From: Brevibacterium casei CIP 102111
Lineage (GTDB): Bacteria > Actinomycetota > Actinomycetes > Actinomycetales > Brevibacteriaceae
Assembly: GCF_900169275.1 (NCBI RefSeq)
Contig: NZ_FXZC01000004.1
Coordinates: forward strand, 248,001-312,000
Reading direction: 5' to 3'
DNA: 64,000 bases
A program made the translations under genes and the position numbers. How positions within the stretch are numbered: the first letter of the stretch is position 1; every line of letters begins with the position of its first letter. Positions 31,277 to 39,546 of this stretch are shown piece after piece. The notes under the pieces are model-generated. The model ran no database searches. It saw nothing but the letters and a program-made list of their open reading frames with translations, and was not told where the DNA came from.

Positions 31277-31890
31277 GCGTGGTCGGTGTCCTCGTCAGAG
31301 GCGTCATCGTCGGCAGTCACCGGCTTCGAGCGCGGGTGCGCGAACTCCCTGATCTCCTTGAGATGCGCTTTGGTCAGACCGTGGGCGAAGTCGGGGGCGA
31401 TGATCTTCAGGCGCTGCGCCGAGTACCTCTCCGTGAAGTACTGCCTGGTCACAGGGGCGGCGAGATCGTCGTCGATCCACACCGCGCGCTGGTGGCCGTG
31501 CGAGTCGAGCCACTCCTCCATGGCGCGGGCCTTCCACCACTTCTCCGGGTCGTTCGCGTAGCGGTTGTGCGTGTCATCGGGCATCTCGATGACGTCGAAG
31601 GAGTTGCGCAGACCGAACTTCGGTTCGAGCTCGGTCTTGCACCGCCTCGACCACGTCGAGAGCCAGACGACATCGACCTCGTGGGTCTCGACGAGGCGGT
31701 CGAAGAACTCGATGACCGCGGGCCGGTAGTGGAGTTCGAAGTCCCAGGCCTGCAGCTTCTTCCGGCCTTCGGTCATGAGCCGCAGCTGCGGGACGGGGTA
31801 GGAGTTGAGGACGCCGTCGACGTCGAGGAAGACGGTGACATGGCGGGCCTGCCGACGCGCCGAGACCGGCGACGAGGATGCAGCTGCCAT
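31273..31890 (-). CDS. HAD-superfamily protein
   Basis: A 205-residue protein with HAD motif I FLDVDGVLNSYP (about residues 21-32), motif II in VVWLSTWS, and an acidic WIDDD near residue 140. Relatives are annotated only as HAD domain proteins; a phosphatase or nucleic-acid-repair role has been suggested for similar sequences. It runs into murI with a 4-base overlap. GGAAGG precedes the ATG at 31890. The C-terminal tail is Asp-rich. Confidence 0.75.
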   Translation of the reverse strand: MAAASSSPVSARRQARHVTVFLDVDGVLNSYPVPQLRLMTEGRKKLQAWDFELHYRPAVIEFFDRLVETHEVDVVWLSTWSRRCKTELEPKFGLRNSFDVIEMPDDTHNRYANDPEKWWKARAMEEWLDSHGHQRAVWIDDDLAAPVTRQYFTERYSAQRLKIIAPDFAHGLTKAHLKEIREFAHPRSKPVTADDDASDEDTDHA

Positions 31891-31950
31891 CGTTCCTTCC
31901 TGAGAGCGGCGGGGGCGACCGGCTAGTCTGAGCCCAGGTCGACGTTCGAT

Positions 31951-31986
31951 CCCAGGATACCGCCCACCTGCTGAGGGCGGTCTGGG
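31951..31986 (-). terminator. terminator hairpin after the thioesterase gene
   Basis: CCCAG-gat-ACCGCCC (31951-31965) pairs with GGGCGGT-CTGGG (31975-31986), a 12-bp stem with a 3-base bulge and 9-base loop, 50 bases beyond the stop codon. Confidence 0.6.
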
Positions 31987-32037
31987 CGCGATGTGCCGGG
32001 ATGTTCGCCTGTCCGCTCGCCCACCGCGCCAGGGGTG

Positions 32038-32451
32038 CTACTCGTCCAGCCCGTCCTCGATGGCGAGGTAGGGCTCGAAGACGGCGCGGATGTCGTCGGT
32101 GAGCGGGGTCGGGCGCCCGGTCTGACGGTCGATGTGGACGAGGACGACGTCGGAGTCGAAGACCTTCCTCCCGCTCTGCTCGCCGATCGTATTCACCGTG
32201 AACGACGAGGTGCCGATGCGCTTGACGCTCACCGTGAGCCTGAGTTCGGGGCCGTACATGACGGGGATGAGGTAGTCGATCGACTGGTGGGCGACGAGGA
32301 GTCCGCCGCCGGTGATGTGGGTGGCCTTCTCCTCGTGGAGCCAGCGCACGCGGCACTCCTCGATGAGTGTGATCATCCGCGCGTTGTTGACGTGCCCGAG
32401 CAGATCCTGGTCGGACCAGCGCACCTCGGGAGAGTACTCGAATGTCTTCAC
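32038..32451 (-). CDS. acyl-CoA thioesterase, 4HBT fold
   Basis: A 137-residue hotdog-fold thioesterase: VRWSDQDLLGHVNNARMITLIEECRVRWL carries the catalytic Asp and the HVNNAR motif of the 4-hydroxybenzoyl-CoA/YbgC type. The longer open frame upstream is antisense to the racemase gene and is not used; a GTG at 32451 begins the domain. Divergent from alpha-methylacyl-CoA racemase, which suggests work on acyl-CoA thioesters. Confidence 0.83.
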   Translation of the reverse strand: MKTFEYSPEVRWSDQDLLGHVNNARMITLIEECRVRWLHEEKATHITGGGLLVAHQSIDYLIPVMYGPELRLTVSVKRIGTSSFTVNTIGEQSGRKVFDSDVVLVHIDRQTGRPTPLTDDIRAVFEPYLAIEDGLDE

Positions 32452-32466
32452 TCCGCACCGCTTCCG

Positions 32467-32495
32467 TTGTCGAAACTGATCGAACGTTCTACAGT
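32467..32495 (+). promoter_or_regulatory. promoter of the racemase gene
   Basis: TTGTCG (32467-32472) and TACAGT (32490-32495) lie 17 bases apart. Between them GAACGTTC (32482-32489) is a perfect palindrome that could bind the IclR regulator encoded downstream. Confidence 0.6.
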
Positions 32496-32526
32496 AAATC
32501 AGGATGGGCCGAGGAAAGGGAAATCG

Positions 32527-33729
32527 ATGACGATGCCACCGGAGACGGGCACGAGGAGCGCACCCGGGACCGCGAGCGACCCGACCACCTCGGCGACGGA
32601 CACGACCGCCTCGGCGTCGGACTCGGGGATGCTCGACGGGGTCCGCGTCCTCGACCTCGGCGGCATCGGACCGGGTCCGTTCGCGACGATGATGCTCGCC
32701 GACCTCGGTGCCGAGGTCATCCGCCTCGACCCGCCTCAGGCCACGGGGGAGGCGATGAACCCCGTCCTCGACCGTGGCAAGAAGTCCGTCATCGCCGACC
32801 TCAAGACGTCTGAGGGAATCGCGCTCGCCCGCGCCATCGCCGCACGATCGGACATCGTCGTCGAAGGCTTCCGACCCGGGGCCGCGGAGCGCCTCGGCCT
32901 CGGACCGGACGACCTCCAGGCCCTCAACCCCGCCCTCGTCTACGGGCGCATCACCGGCTACGGGCAGGACGGGCCGAAGTCGCAGAAGGCCGGCCACGAC
33001 CTCGGCTACATCGCCTCGACCGGTCTGCTCGCGCAGCTCGGGCGCGCGGACGGTCCGCCCCAGTTCCCGGCCAACCTCCTCGGCGACTTCGGGGGCGGGG
33101 GCATGCTCCTCGTCGTCGGCGTCCTCTCGGGACTCACCCGGGCCCGGGTTAGCGGGGAGGGCACGGTCGTCGATGCGGCGATGATCGACGGCGCGAACCT
33201 CCTCTATGCGATGATGCACGGCTTCGCCGCGATGGGCCTGTGGCGCCACGACGCCCGGGGCCACAACCTCCTCGACTCCGGGGCCCCGTTCTACGACGTC
33301 TATCCCACCGCCGACGGTCGCCACCTCTCCGTCGCGTGCATCGAGCGGCCCTTCTTCAACGAGTTCGTCCGAGCTCTCGGCCTCGAGGACGAGCTTCCCG
33401 AACCGCTCGAGTCCCTCGACCACTGGCAGCCGCAGCACTGGCCGGCCCTGCGCGCGATCATCGCCCCGGCGATCGCTGCGCGCTCCCTGACCGAACTCGA
33501 GACCCTCTTCGCCGACCGTGACGCGTGCGTCGAACCTGTCCTCACGATGGCCGAGGCGAAGGCCGATGCCCACAACGTCGCGCGCGGGCTCTTCGCCCCC
33601 GACGCCGACGGCGTCGACCAGCCCGCCCCCGCGCCCCGGTTCGCAGGCGCTGGGACCGGGCGGTCACCTCGGCGGGCTCCGAGGATCGGGGACGACACCG
33701 CCCAGGTGATCGCAGGTCTCGGCCGATGA
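32527..33729 (+). CDS. CaiB/BaiF-family alpha-methylacyl-CoA racemase
   Basis: A 400-residue class III CoA-transferase-fold protein, closest to alpha-methylacyl-CoA racemase (Amacr/Mcr), which inverts the 2-methyl centre of branched acyl-CoAs before beta-oxidation. Seen: VRVLDLGGIGPGPFATMMLADLGAEVIRLDPP, the catalytic His in AGHDLGYIASTG, the Asp in NLLGDFGGGG, and GRHLSVACIERPFFNEF. The first 35 residues are Thr/Ser/Ala-rich and extra. GAGGAAAGGG precedes the ATG. An IclR regulator follows on the same strand. Confidence 0.85.
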   Translation: MTMPPETGTRSAPGTASDPTTSATDTTASASDSGMLDGVRVLDLGGIGPGPFATMMLADLGAEVIRLDPPQATGEAMNPVLDRGKKSVIADLKTSEGIALARAIAARSDIVVEGFRPGAAERLGLGPDDLQALNPALVYGRITGYGQDGPKSQKAGHDLGYIASTGLLAQLGRADGPPQFPANLLGDFGGGGMLLVVGVLSGLTRARVSGEGTVVDAAMIDGANLLYAMMHGFAAMGLWRHDARGHNLLDSGAPFYDVYPTADGRHLSVACIERPFFNEFVRALGLEDELPEPLESLDHWQPQHWPALRAIIAPAIAARSLTELETLFADRDACVEPVLTMAEAKADAHNVARGLFAPDADGVDQPAPAPRFAGAGTGRSPRRAPRIGDDTAQVIAGLGR

Positions 33730-33827
33730 CGACCACGACCCGCCCCGTCCGGACGGTGCGGTAGGGTGAGTGGCGCCGGAGCGCCGCGGCGCAGCCGGAT
33801 GAACTTTCCCCGACGGAGCTGAGCAGT

Positions 33828-34577
33828 ATGAGCAATGGGACGCAGTCGATCGACCGGGCGGCCGAGATCCTCTCCCTCGTCGTCACCGCGGACGAACCGA
33901 TCTCGTACACCGACGTCGTCGAGGCGACGTCGCTGGCCCGATCGACGGTGTCCCGGCTGCTCTCCGCGCTCGAGCGCAACGGCCTCGTCGAACGCAACTC
34001 CGCCGGCCTCTACCGCGGCGGCTCCCTCTTCGCGACGTACGCCTCCCGCTTCGACCGGGTCGAGACCCTCGTCGCCGCCGCCGATCCGATCCTCCAGCGG
34101 GTGAGCGAGGAGACGGGGGAGACCGTCAACCTCGCCGTGCCGAGCTCGAACGCGGTCGTCCAGGTCGCGCAGGTCGATTCGACCTTCGTCCTCGGGGCGA
34201 CGAACTGGGCCGACGTCACCGTGCCCGCGCACGCCTCGGCGCTGGGGAAGGTGATGTATGCGTTCGGCGCCATTCCCGTGCCCACCGGCCGGCTCGAACG
34301 GCTCACCGCGCGGACCGTGGGGTCGCGCAGGGAGCTCATGTCCGACCTCGCCGAGGTGCGCGACCGCGGGTACGCCGTCGCTCACGAGGAGTTCGAACCG
34401 GGTCTCGACGCGCTCGCCGCTCCCGTGTTCGGCACCGATGACCAGGTCGTCGCGGCCGTCGGCATCTCCGGACCGACGATGCGCATCGCCGAGAACCACG
34501 ACCGGTTCGGCGAACTCCTCATCGCCGAATCCGGTCTGCTCTCCCGCAGCCTCAAACGCAAGGTGAGCAGCCGGTAG
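33828..34577 (+). CDS. IclR-family regulator
   Basis: A 249-residue protein with IclR winged helix (SIDRAAEILSLVVTADEPISYTDVVEATSLARSTVSRLLSAL) and effector domain (VTVPAHASALGKVMYAF, GYAVAHEEFEPGLDALAAPVF). It follows the racemase gene after 98 bases and is its probable regulator. GACGGAG precedes the ATG. It ends seven bases from the convergent sigma-factor gene. Confidence 0.87.
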   Translation: MSNGTQSIDRAAEILSLVVTADEPISYTDVVEATSLARSTVSRLLSALERNGLVERNSAGLYRGGSLFATYASRFDRVETLVAAADPILQRVSEETGETVNLAVPSSNAVVQVAQVDSTFVLGATNWADVTVPAHASALGKVMYAFGAIPVPTGRLERLTARTVGSRRELMSDLAEVRDRGYAVAHEEFEPGLDALAAPVFGTDDQVVAAVGISGPTMRIAENHDRFGELLIAESGLLSRSLKRKVSSR

Positions 34578-34584
34578 GTCTCCC

Positions 34585-35481
34585 TCACCCCTCGCCGAGG
34601 TGGTCGAGCTTGTCCGGATTGTTCACCTGGCGCATCCCGCGGATGAGGCCGCCCGTCCCGAGTTCGATCTCGAGCACCCGCACCTGATCCTCGTGGACGA
34701 CCGCGAGACCGAGACCGCCGTTGACCTCAAGGAACCTCGAGAAGTGGTCGCCGTCGAGGAGTTCGGGGGTGAGCACCCCGGCGAGGAAACGGACGATCTT
34801 CTCGGCGCCGAAGATCGGGTTGAACGCGCTCGGCACCTTCCCGCCGCCGTCGCTCCAGTACACCGCGTCATCGGCGAGCAGTGCCCGCAGCGTGGCCTCG
34901 AGATCGGCGCTGTGGATGGCGTCGACGAGGCGCCGCAGCGCCGCCGGGTCCGCCGGCCGCGAGACCTCGCGGTCGAGGTCGAGGCGACGTGCGGCACGGG
35001 AGATCAGCTGCCGCACCGCGGCCGGGGACTTGCCGAGGATCCGGCCGACCTCCTCGGCGGGCATCGCGAAGGCCCTGGAGAGGACGAGGGCCGCGCGGGA
35101 CTCCGGGGCGAGCTGTTCGGCCAGGTGGAGCAGCGTGATCGAGAGCAGCTCGCGGTTGGCCACGGCCTCCTCGGGGAGCTGGTCGGTGGCGATGGGCTCG
35201 GGCAGCCACGGGCCGGGGTAGTCCTCGCGGATGCTCGCGAGGTGCCGGGCGCGGTCGATCGACTTGCGCACGCCCACGGTCGTCAGCCACGCCGGCCACG
35301 AGCGCACGCGCTCAGGGGAGTCGCGCTCCTCGACGATCGCTGCCATGCCGACCTCGGAGACGACGTCCTCGGCATGGCCGACGTCGCCGAGCATGCGGTA
35401 GGCGATGCCGAAGAGGCGCCCCCGGCTCTCCTCCCAGGCCACGGTCGCCGGCGACCGGGTGTCGGTGATGTCCACGGACAT
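34585..35481 (-). CDS. ECF41-type sigma factor with SnoaL-like domain
   Basis: A 298-residue extracytoplasmic-function sigma factor: sigma2 (RGRLFGIAYRMLGDVGHAEDVVSE), sigma4 (AFAMPAEEVGRILGKSPAAVRQLISRAARRL), and a fused C-terminal SnoaL-like domain that in ECF41 proteins tunes activity. The group hallmarks are all here: WLPEP, DGGGK and a terminal NPDKL. The start at 35481 (MSVDIT) is preferred over one 33 codons earlier. It lies 25 bases after its COE partner gene, the usual ECF41 pairing, and is likely co-transcribed with it. Confidence 0.9.
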   Translation of the reverse strand: MSVDITDTRSPATVAWEESRGRLFGIAYRMLGDVGHAEDVVSEVGMAAIVEERDSPERVRSWPAWLTTVGVRKSIDRARHLASIREDYPGPWLPEPIATDQLPEEAVANRELLSITLLHLAEQLAPESRAALVLSRAFAMPAEEVGRILGKSPAAVRQLISRAARRLDLDREVSRPADPAALRRLVDAIHSADLEATLRALLADDAVYWSDGGGKVPSAFNPIFGAEKIVRFLAGVLTPELLDGDHFSRFLEVNGGLGLAVVHEDQVRVLEIELGTGGLIRGMRQVNNPDKLDHLGEG

Positions 35482-35506
35482 CAATGTAGACCACCTCGGC
35501 GGGACA

Positions 35507-35968
35507 TCACCGGGGCTGCGCGGATTCGGCGTCGACGACGGGGACCGTCTCGGTCGAGATCGCCAGCCGGTTCCACACATTGATCGTCGAGATCGCCATG
35601 AGGAGGTCGCCGAGCGCCTCGGGTTCGAAGTGCGCGGCGACGCCCTCCCAGATCTCGTCGGTGACGCTGTCGGGGCTTATCCTGGTCACCGCATCAGTGA
35701 GGGCGAAGACGCTGCGCTGGCGGTCGTCGAAGATCGCGCCGGTGTGCTCCCACGCGGCGACGGCGTTGATGGTCCGCGCCGGAACGCCGAGGGCGGCGAG
35801 GTCGGTCGAGTGCATGTCGACGCAGAAGCCGCAGCCGTTGACGATCGAGGCGCGCAGTTTGATGAGGTCGTAGAGTTCGGCGCCGAGCGCCTCCCGGCAG
35901 TACGTGTCCATCCGCGCCACGGCGGCGTACGCCTTCTGGTTGACCTGGTCGAGGCTGATGCGGGTCAT
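35507..35968 (-). CDS. carboxymuconolactone decarboxylase/AhpD-like protein (COE partner of ECF41)
   Basis: A 153-residue AhpD-fold protein with the redox pair in NGCGFCVDMHS (CxxC with His downstream, residues about 45-53). Genes of this type are the standard neighbours and targets of ECF41 sigma factors; the substrate is unknown. GAAGGGAATCCC gives the ribosome site for the ATG at 35968. An ECF41-like promoter stands about 80 bases upstream. Confidence 0.85.
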   Translation of the reverse strand: MTRISLDQVNQKAYAAVARMDTYCREALGAELYDLIKLRASIVNGCGFCVDMHSTDLAALGVPARTINAVAAWEHTGAIFDDRQRSVFALTDAVTRISPDSVTDEIWEGVAAHFEPEALGDLLMAISTINVWNRLAISTETVPVVDAESAQPR

Positions 35969-36032
35969 GGGATTCCCTTCGGTTCGTTGGTGTCGGTCTG
36001 TCGGGCACACTCGCGCACCCGGCACCAGAGAT

Positions 36033-36059
36033 GTCGGATGGGGCACGAAAAGTGTGACA
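36033..36059 (-). promoter_or_regulatory. ECF41-type promoter
   Basis: On the minus strand TGTCACA (36059-36053) is the -35 described for ECF41, followed after 16 bases by CGAC (36036-36033) near the reported CGTC -10. This predicts autoregulation of the COE-sigma operon. Confidence 0.65.
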
Positions 36060-36133
36060 GCTGAGCGAAGAACCGCGGTGGACGGGTGCGAGACGACCCC
36101 CTCGGCGAGGTGGGGCAGCGGAGGCGAACCGGG

Positions 36134-36994
36134 TCAGGAGACGAACGACGAGGAGTCGGGGTCCCCGAGGAGCTCGAGCTGCTTGCGCCGCCACGCCTCG
36201 GTGTCCTTGACCTGGTTGAACGTGTAGATGTGGAGGCCGGAGACGTCCATGTACGGGTCGGCGAGGACAGGGGAGAGGCGGTCGAGGAACTTCCGCGGGT
36301 TGTAGCCGCCGGGCCGAGCCATGCGGGTGAAGGTTCCGGTGTTCTTGCGGAGGAAGCGCGTCGACTCACCGACGCCGATCTTCGCGGCGACCTTGGCGAG
36401 CTTGGCGAGCTCGACCTTGCCGGGGATGCCGAGGATGAGGGGCAGTTCGATGCCGCGGGCGCGGACGCGGGCGAGCCACGTGCTCACGACCCCGGGATCG
36501 AAGCAGAGGTTGGAGACGATGTGGGTTGCGTAGTCGCGTTTGTCCCACATCGCCTGGACGGTGACGTCGTCGGGGATGAGCGGGTGCGATTCGGGGTACG
36601 CGCTCACCCCGATCCGTGAGATCGGGGGCGCCATGCTCGTGAGGTCGACGAGGAGGTCGAGGGCGCTCGCATATCCGCCGGCCGGTGGGGTGGCGTCGCC
36701 GGCGGGGACGAAGATCGTGTCGATCCCGGCGTGTCCGATGCGGTCGATGATCTCCGTCAGCTCGGTCCGTCCTTGGACCATGCGGGCGGCGATGTGGGGG
36801 ACGGCGTCGTAGCCGAGGGCCTGGAGCTGCTCGGCCGTGGACAGGGTCGCATCGAGGCCGAGCCCGGTCGATGCGGTGACGGTGATCGTCCGACCTGGGG
36901 CGACGTGGTCGGTGATGCGGTCGATGATGCCTGAGGTCGGCAGGATCTCGTAGCGCGCGGAAGTGAGCAGCGAGCGCAGTGCAGAGGCAGACAA
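36134..36994 (-). CDS. methylenetetrahydrofolate reductase-family protein
   Basis: A 286-residue TIM-barrel protein like MetF: TITVTASTGLGLDATLSTAEQL, HIAARMVQG, IDTIFVPAGDATPPAGGYASALDLL and GIPGKVELAKLAKVAAKIGVGESTRFL. It would interconvert methylene- and methyl-tetrahydrofolate. The start is TTG at 36994, with AAGGAG nine bases before it; the upstream in-frame ATG lies in the promoter of the divergent gene. It is divergent from a tetrahydrofolate-dependent demethylase, so it probably disposes of the methyl group that enzyme places on folate. Confidence 0.8.
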   Translation of the reverse strand: MSASALRSLLTSARYEILPTSGIIDRITDHVAPGRTITVTASTGLGLDATLSTAEQLQALGYDAVPHIAARMVQGRTELTEIIDRIGHAGIDTIFVPAGDATPPAGGYASALDLLVDLTSMAPPISRIGVSAYPESHPLIPDDVTVQAMWDKRDYATHIVSNLCFDPGVVSTWLARVRARGIELPLILGIPGKVELAKLAKVAAKIGVGESTRFLRKNTGTFTRMARPGGYNPRKFLDRLSPVLADPYMDVSGLHIYTFNQVKDTEAWRRKQLELLGDPDSSSFVS

Positions 36995-37109
36995 CGGTGT
37001 CTCCTTCCAGCAAGGCAACGTGTGGTGAAGATCGGTTGCGATCCCCCGGCTGAAATTTCCGGCCGGATGTCCTTGCGTCTTCTGTGCCGTCGATTCTACA
37101 CTCAAACCA

Positions 37110-37145
37110 CCCATAATATGGGAATTGAGTTCCATAATATAGAAC
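37110..37145. promoter_or_regulatory. two ATAATAT boxes between demethylase and reductase genes
   Basis: CCCATAATATGGG (37110-37122) is a perfect odd-centred palindrome, and GTTCCATAATATAGAAC (37129-37145) is a second with GTTC/GAAC arms. Their centres are 21 bases apart, two helical turns, in an otherwise GC-rich region. They look like twin operators of one unknown regulator controlling both genes. Confidence 0.65.
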
Positions 37146-37166
37146 TGTGTATGCAGGGGGAACACC

Positions 37167-38471
37167 ATGGACAATAACGTTCCATCCGTTGATCAGAGCG
37201 ACAGAGCCGTCCCGATCAACCTGAGACAGTCCGGCCCGACCCCAGTGGAAATGCTCATCGACACCCGGGTGCGCAAGTCCCCGTACTGGGAGCTGTCCAT
37301 GCAGCAGGGCTGCTGGAGGGCCTCGATCTACAACCGCATGTACCACCCGCGCGGCTACATCCCTCGTGAAGAGGGCGGAATGATGGCCGAGTACCAGCCC
37401 CTCGTCAATGACGTCACCCTGTGGAATGTCGCCGTCGAGCGGCAGATCCAAGTCAAGGGACCCGACGCCGAAGCGTTCGTCGACTACGTCATCACCCGGG
37501 ATGCGACGAAGATCCCGGTGATGCGGGCCCGGTACGTCATCCTGTGCAACGAGGCGGGAGGGATCCTCAACGACCCGATCCTCCTGCGCGTGGCGGTCGA
37601 CGAGTTCTGGTTCAGCCTCTCCGACTCCGATCTCATGCTCTGGCTCCAGGGCGTCAACGTCGGCAAGAAGTTCGACGTGACGATCCGGGAGATCGATGTC
37701 GCGCCGGTGCAGGTGCAGGGACCGAAGTCCGTCGACGTCATCGCCGACCTCGTCGGCGAGGAGGCGCGTGAGCTGCCGAGCTACGGGCTCATGGACGCCC
37801 AGGTCGGCGGTCACGACGTCATCATCTCCCAGACCGGGTTCACCGGTGAGAAGGGGTATGAGATCTACCTCAAGGATGCGACGAAGTACGCCGAGGACAT
37901 GTGGAATGCCGTGCTCGCCGCCGGCGTGCCCTACAACCTCCGGGTCGTCGCGCCGAGCCACCACAGGCGGATCGCCGCAGGCATCCTCTCGTGGGGCCAG
38001 GACATGGACTTCGAGACCTATCCGTTCCAGGTCAACCTCGGCTATCAGGTGCCGCGGAAGAAGGAGGCCGACTACATCGGCAAGGAGAGGCTCGAACAGG
38101 TCCGTTCCGAGATCGAAGCAGGCAAGCCGCCGTACAAGACGCAGCTCGTCGGGCTCGTCGTCCGCGGCAAACCGATCACCGACTACGCGCCGGACTTCTG
38201 GCTCGTCAGCGACACTCCGGACGGTGAGGCTGTCGGCTACGTGACCTCGCCGTGGTACTCGCCGGAGCTCGAGTCGAACATCGCGATGGCCCACGTCCCC
38301 GTCGCGCAGGCCGAGCTCGGCACCGAGTTCTGGGTGCATCTGCCCGAGCCGTACGCGGACACTCCCGGTGAGCCCGTGCGCGCCGAGGTGGTGGAGATGC
38401 CGTTCCGCCCGAGCGTCAACCCCAACCAGCGGGAGCGACTCAAGGTCAAGGGCCTCGACGCGGCCATCTGA
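37167..38471 (+). CDS. GcvT-fold tetrahydrofolate-dependent demethylase, DmdA-like
   Basis: A 434-residue aminomethyltransferase-fold protein. It resembles dimethylsulfoniopropionate demethylase DmdA by eye: VTLWNVAVERQIQVKG, SDSDLMLWLQGV, VAPVQVQGPKSVDVI, GYEIYL and LSWGQDMD all have close counterparts. The family (DmdA, LigM/DesA O-demethylases, GcvT) moves a methyl or methylene group to tetrahydrofolate. The neighbouring MetF-like gene fits that chemistry. The true methyl donor (sulfonium, betaine, methoxy-aromatic) cannot be told. AGGGGG precedes the ATG; the N-terminal 60 residues are longer than in DmdA. Confidence 0.78.
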   Translation: MDNNVPSVDQSDRAVPINLRQSGPTPVEMLIDTRVRKSPYWELSMQQGCWRASIYNRMYHPRGYIPREEGGMMAEYQPLVNDVTLWNVAVERQIQVKGPDAEAFVDYVITRDATKIPVMRARYVILCNEAGGILNDPILLRVAVDEFWFSLSDSDLMLWLQGVNVGKKFDVTIREIDVAPVQVQGPKSVDVIADLVGEEARELPSYGLMDAQVGGHDVIISQTGFTGEKGYEIYLKDATKYAEDMWNAVLAAGVPYNLRVVAPSHHRRIAAGILSWGQDMDFETYPFQVNLGYQVPRKKEADYIGKERLEQVRSEIEAGKPPYKTQLVGLVVRGKPITDYAPDFWLVSDTPDGEAVGYVTSPWYSPELESNIAMAHVPVAQAELGTEFWVHLPEPYADTPGEPVRAEVVEMPFRPSVNPNQRERLKVKGLDAAI

Positions 38472-38648
38472 GAAGCCGCCCTCCGATCCGGGCGCGGTCA
38501 CTGTGCGAGAAGCCGGTGGCCGCGTTCGCATGTCCGGACGGGTTCGTGGCAGTGCGCACCCGCAGCGACACGTCCTACCCTTAGCGGCACTCCGCACCCG
38601 GACGCTTAAATCGCCCCCGCGGCTCGGCACCCCGCACCCTTAGTGCCG

Positions 38649-38674
38649 AATCCTCCTGTTGCACGGGGAGGATT
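38649..38674. terminator. bidirectional terminator hairpin
   Basis: AATCCTCC (38649-38656) and GGAGGATT (38667-38674) make an 8-bp stem with a 10-base loop between the convergent demethylase and methyltransferase genes. The 225-base gap also holds two CCCTTAGYG-like copies (near 38577 and 38637) and GCAC-CCGCACCC repeats; no gene seen. Confidence 0.6.
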
Positions 38675-38696
38675 TGCTGCTGCGGGTGCCGGAGCC

Positions 38697-39416
38697 TCAC
38701 CGGGCGGGCTTCGTCCACGCGAGCGTGTATCGGAACCCCACCCGATGCCGGAAGTCCGCGCCGGGCAGGTGACGGCGGGCCGCCTCGGCGACCTGGTCGA
38801 ACGTCGTCGTCGGATCGGTGACGGGGAACGGATCGGGTTGGCCCCCAGCGGATCCGGGCCGCCGCAGGTCCCCTCGCCGAGGCGGGAGATTCTTCGCGAT
38901 CCCGATGACCGGATTCGTCACCGCCGAGATCCCCTCCCACAGGTAGTCGCGGGGCGTGGCCGAGAGCGCGAGGCCGACGACGAGGAGCCGACCACCGGGG
39001 GAGAGGAGGCGGGCTGCCTCGGCGAGGGTCTCGTCGACATCGACGTGGTGGAGGGCGGCGACCATCGTCACCAGGTCGACCGGCTCGGGCTCCGTTTCCG
39101 GGCCGAGATCGGGAAGCTGGGCATCGTCGACGGCGACGTTGTCCAGCCCTGCACAGCGAGCTCGCGCATCGGCACGCATCTGCGCCGAGGTGTCGGTGCC
39201 GTGGACGTGCCGGAACTCCCCAGCGAGTTGGGCGAGGAGTTCACCCTGCCCGCACCCGAGATCAAGCGCCCCGCGCCTGCGGGCGGGCAGATTCGCGAGG
39301 ATCCAGGGATGGAAGTGGTCGTTGTGGCTCCACGGGAACCGGTCGTTGAGACGGTCGAGGGCGGGGGCTGCCCGACCGAGGATCCGAATCGCCCGCTCCG
39401 CCATCCGCGATCTCAT
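38697..39416 (-). CDS. class I SAM-dependent methyltransferase
   Basis: A 239-residue methyltransferase: motif I ALDLGCGQGELLAQLA (about residues 50-65), HGTDTSAQM, VDLVTMVAALHHVD and LSPGGRLLVVGLAL. It is of the ubiquinone/menaquinone-like small-molecule methylase type, but the substrate is unknown. The start may be ATG 39416 or four codons later. A 24-bp tandem array lies immediately upstream. Confidence 0.8.
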   Translation of the reverse strand: MRSRMAERAIRILGRAAPALDRLNDRFPWSHNDHFHPWILANLPARRRGALDLGCGQGELLAQLAGEFRHVHGTDTSAQMRADARARCAGLDNVAVDDAQLPDLGPETEPEPVDLVTMVAALHHVDVDETLAEAARLLSPGGRLLVVGLALSATPRDYLWEGISAVTNPVIGIAKNLPPRRGDLRRPGSAGGQPDPFPVTDPTTTFDQVAEAARRHLPGADFRHRVGFRYTLAWTKPAR

Positions 39417-39421
39417 GCGCC

Positions 39422-39517
39422 CGCCTCGGCGCCCGGCCGACCCACCGCCTTGGCGCCCGGCCGACCCGCCGCCTCGGCGTCTGGCCGACCCGCCGCCTCG
39501 GCGCCCGACGCACCCAG
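39422..39517. repeat. four 24-bp tandem units
   Basis: Units at 39422, 39446, 39470 and 39494 built on CGCCTCGGCGCCCGGCCGAC; all contain the CCTCGGCG octamer or a one-base variant. They fill the gap between the methyltransferase start and the permease stop. Confidence 0.85.
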
Positions 39518-39546
39518 CTCGCCGGACTCACCGGAACCCGTCGGAC

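Noticed and set aside
32452..33573. N-terminal extension of the thioesterase frame
   Set aside because: It is antisense to the alpha-methylacyl-CoA racemase gene and crosses that gene's promoter; the thioesterase domain starts at the GTG 32451.
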